Assembly (NCBI RefSeq): GCF_014131695.1
Contig: NZ_CP036346.1
Span: 868,001 to 932,000 of the forward strand
Source: Thomasclavelia ramosa DSM 1402
Lineage (GTDB): Bacteria; Bacillota_I; Bacilli_A; Erysipelotrichales; Coprobacillaceae
Direction: 5' to 3'
Length of the DNA: 64,000 nt
Shown here: positions 63,733 to 64,000 of the stretch, in pieces
Layout of the letters: each line of letters begins with the position of its first letter
Position numbering within the stretch: position 1 is the first letter of the stretch
Translations under genes and position numbers: made by a program
The notes under the pieces: generated by a model
Seen by the model: only the letters and a program-made list of their open reading frames with translations
What the model was told of the DNA's origin: nothing
Database searches by the model: none

Positions 63733-64000
63733 ATGGCATTAGTACAAGTAAATTTTATTTCTCAAAGTTTAAAAAGAACAGTTTCAATGAATGTAATATT
63801 ACCGGTTGATAAATTTCTTTTTAAAGGAAATTGTCAACCAGTTAAAGAATATAAAACTTTATATTTATTACATGGTTTATTAGGAAATTATACTGACTGG
63901 GTAACACGAACAAGAATACAAGAATGGGCAGAAGCAAAGAACTTAGTTGTAGTCATGCCATCTGGTGATAATTCTTTTTATGTGGATCAAGAAGTAAAGA
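63733..64000 (+). CDS. Esterase family protein (tributyrin esterase-like), 3'-truncated by the window
   Basis: AAAGGGGTG precedes ATG 63733 and the frame is open to the window end (89 codons). MALVQVNFISQSLKRTVSMN, VILP and TLYLLHGLLGNYTDW (oxyanion HG motif), then VVVMPSGDNSFYVD are typical of the EstA/esterase D alpha/beta hydrolase family. The nucleophile Ser lies beyond the window. It follows the PTS regulator by 24 bp and may remove acyl groups from sugars imported by the PTS (inference). Confidence 0.85.
   Translation, partial: MALVQVNFISQSLKRTVSMNVILPVDKFLFKGNCQPVKEYKTLYLLHGLLGNYTDWVTRTRIQEWAEAKNLVVVMPSGDNSFYVDQEVK

Overview
The window is about 64 kb of very AT-rich, densely coded DNA. 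It has strong AGGAGG-type ribosome sites, frequent TTG/GTG starts, T-tailed hairpin terminators and PTS, LytTR and MerR families. This points to a low-GC gut member of the Bacillota; Erysipelotrichia such as Thomasclavelia/Coprobacillus are my best guess, which is inference and not proof. No tRNA, rRNA, CRISPR array, prophage or intact insertion sequence was seen.

Layout. 1-12.7 kb is chromosomal backbone: the end of an AI-2E-family permease, a LytTR regulator with a membrane partner, a MerR-controlled ABC export operon, a class I-gamma aminotransferase, an aldo/keto reductase-MFS-MerR unit, and a small membrane/LytTR operon. 12.7-13.4 kb is a scar: a probable group II intron 5' remnant joined to higher-GC fragments of transaldolase and transketolase genes. 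13.7-20.5 kb is a surface locus: a sigma70 promoter, a cyclic-di-GMP-I riboswitch with terminator/antiterminator, a 1739-residue secreted M60 metalloprotease with a dockerin-like module, and a membrane-anchored protein with a possible cohesin-like domain. 20.5-21.5 kb is a decayed paralogue of the LytTR/membrane pair at 1.1-2.3 kb. 21.7-26.5 kb holds a DeoR regulator and a glycyl radical enzyme/activase/FSA-type aldolase operon.

26.6-45.8 kb is a capsule or exopolysaccharide operon of about 19 kb. It is driven by a promoter lying just inside a perfect 27-bp inverted repeat that bounds a 330-bp segment, the signature of an invertible phase-variation switch; the sequenced orientation is ON. The first two genes are tandem NusG/LoaP-like proteins, followed by a leader hairpin and an intrinsic terminator that they could override. 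Then come a phosphoglycosyl transferase fused to a short-chain dehydrogenase, four glycosyltransferases, a Wzy-like polymerase, a Wzx flippase, a radical SAM protein, a pyruvyl transferase, the UDP-L-FucNAc genes capE/capF/capG and a GlmM-like mutase. Both capE and glmM carry one in-frame stop codon, so this allele may be off at the protein level even with the promoter on.

46.4-53.7 kb is a minus-strand redox cluster under LysR and MerR regulators: flavin reductase-like protein, an internally deleted aldo/keto reductase, two flavodoxin-fold lipoproteins, an aldo/keto reductase, a carboxymuconolactone decarboxylase-like protein, a DUF4405-type membrane protein and a cyclophilin-like lipoprotein. 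53.7-58.2 kb is a beta-glucoside PTS/6-phospho-beta-glucosidase locus with an RpiR regulator. 58.5 kb to the end is a mannose-family PTS (IIA, IIB, IIC, IID) with a LevR-like regulator whose AAA+ domain has lost its key motifs, and the start of an esterase.
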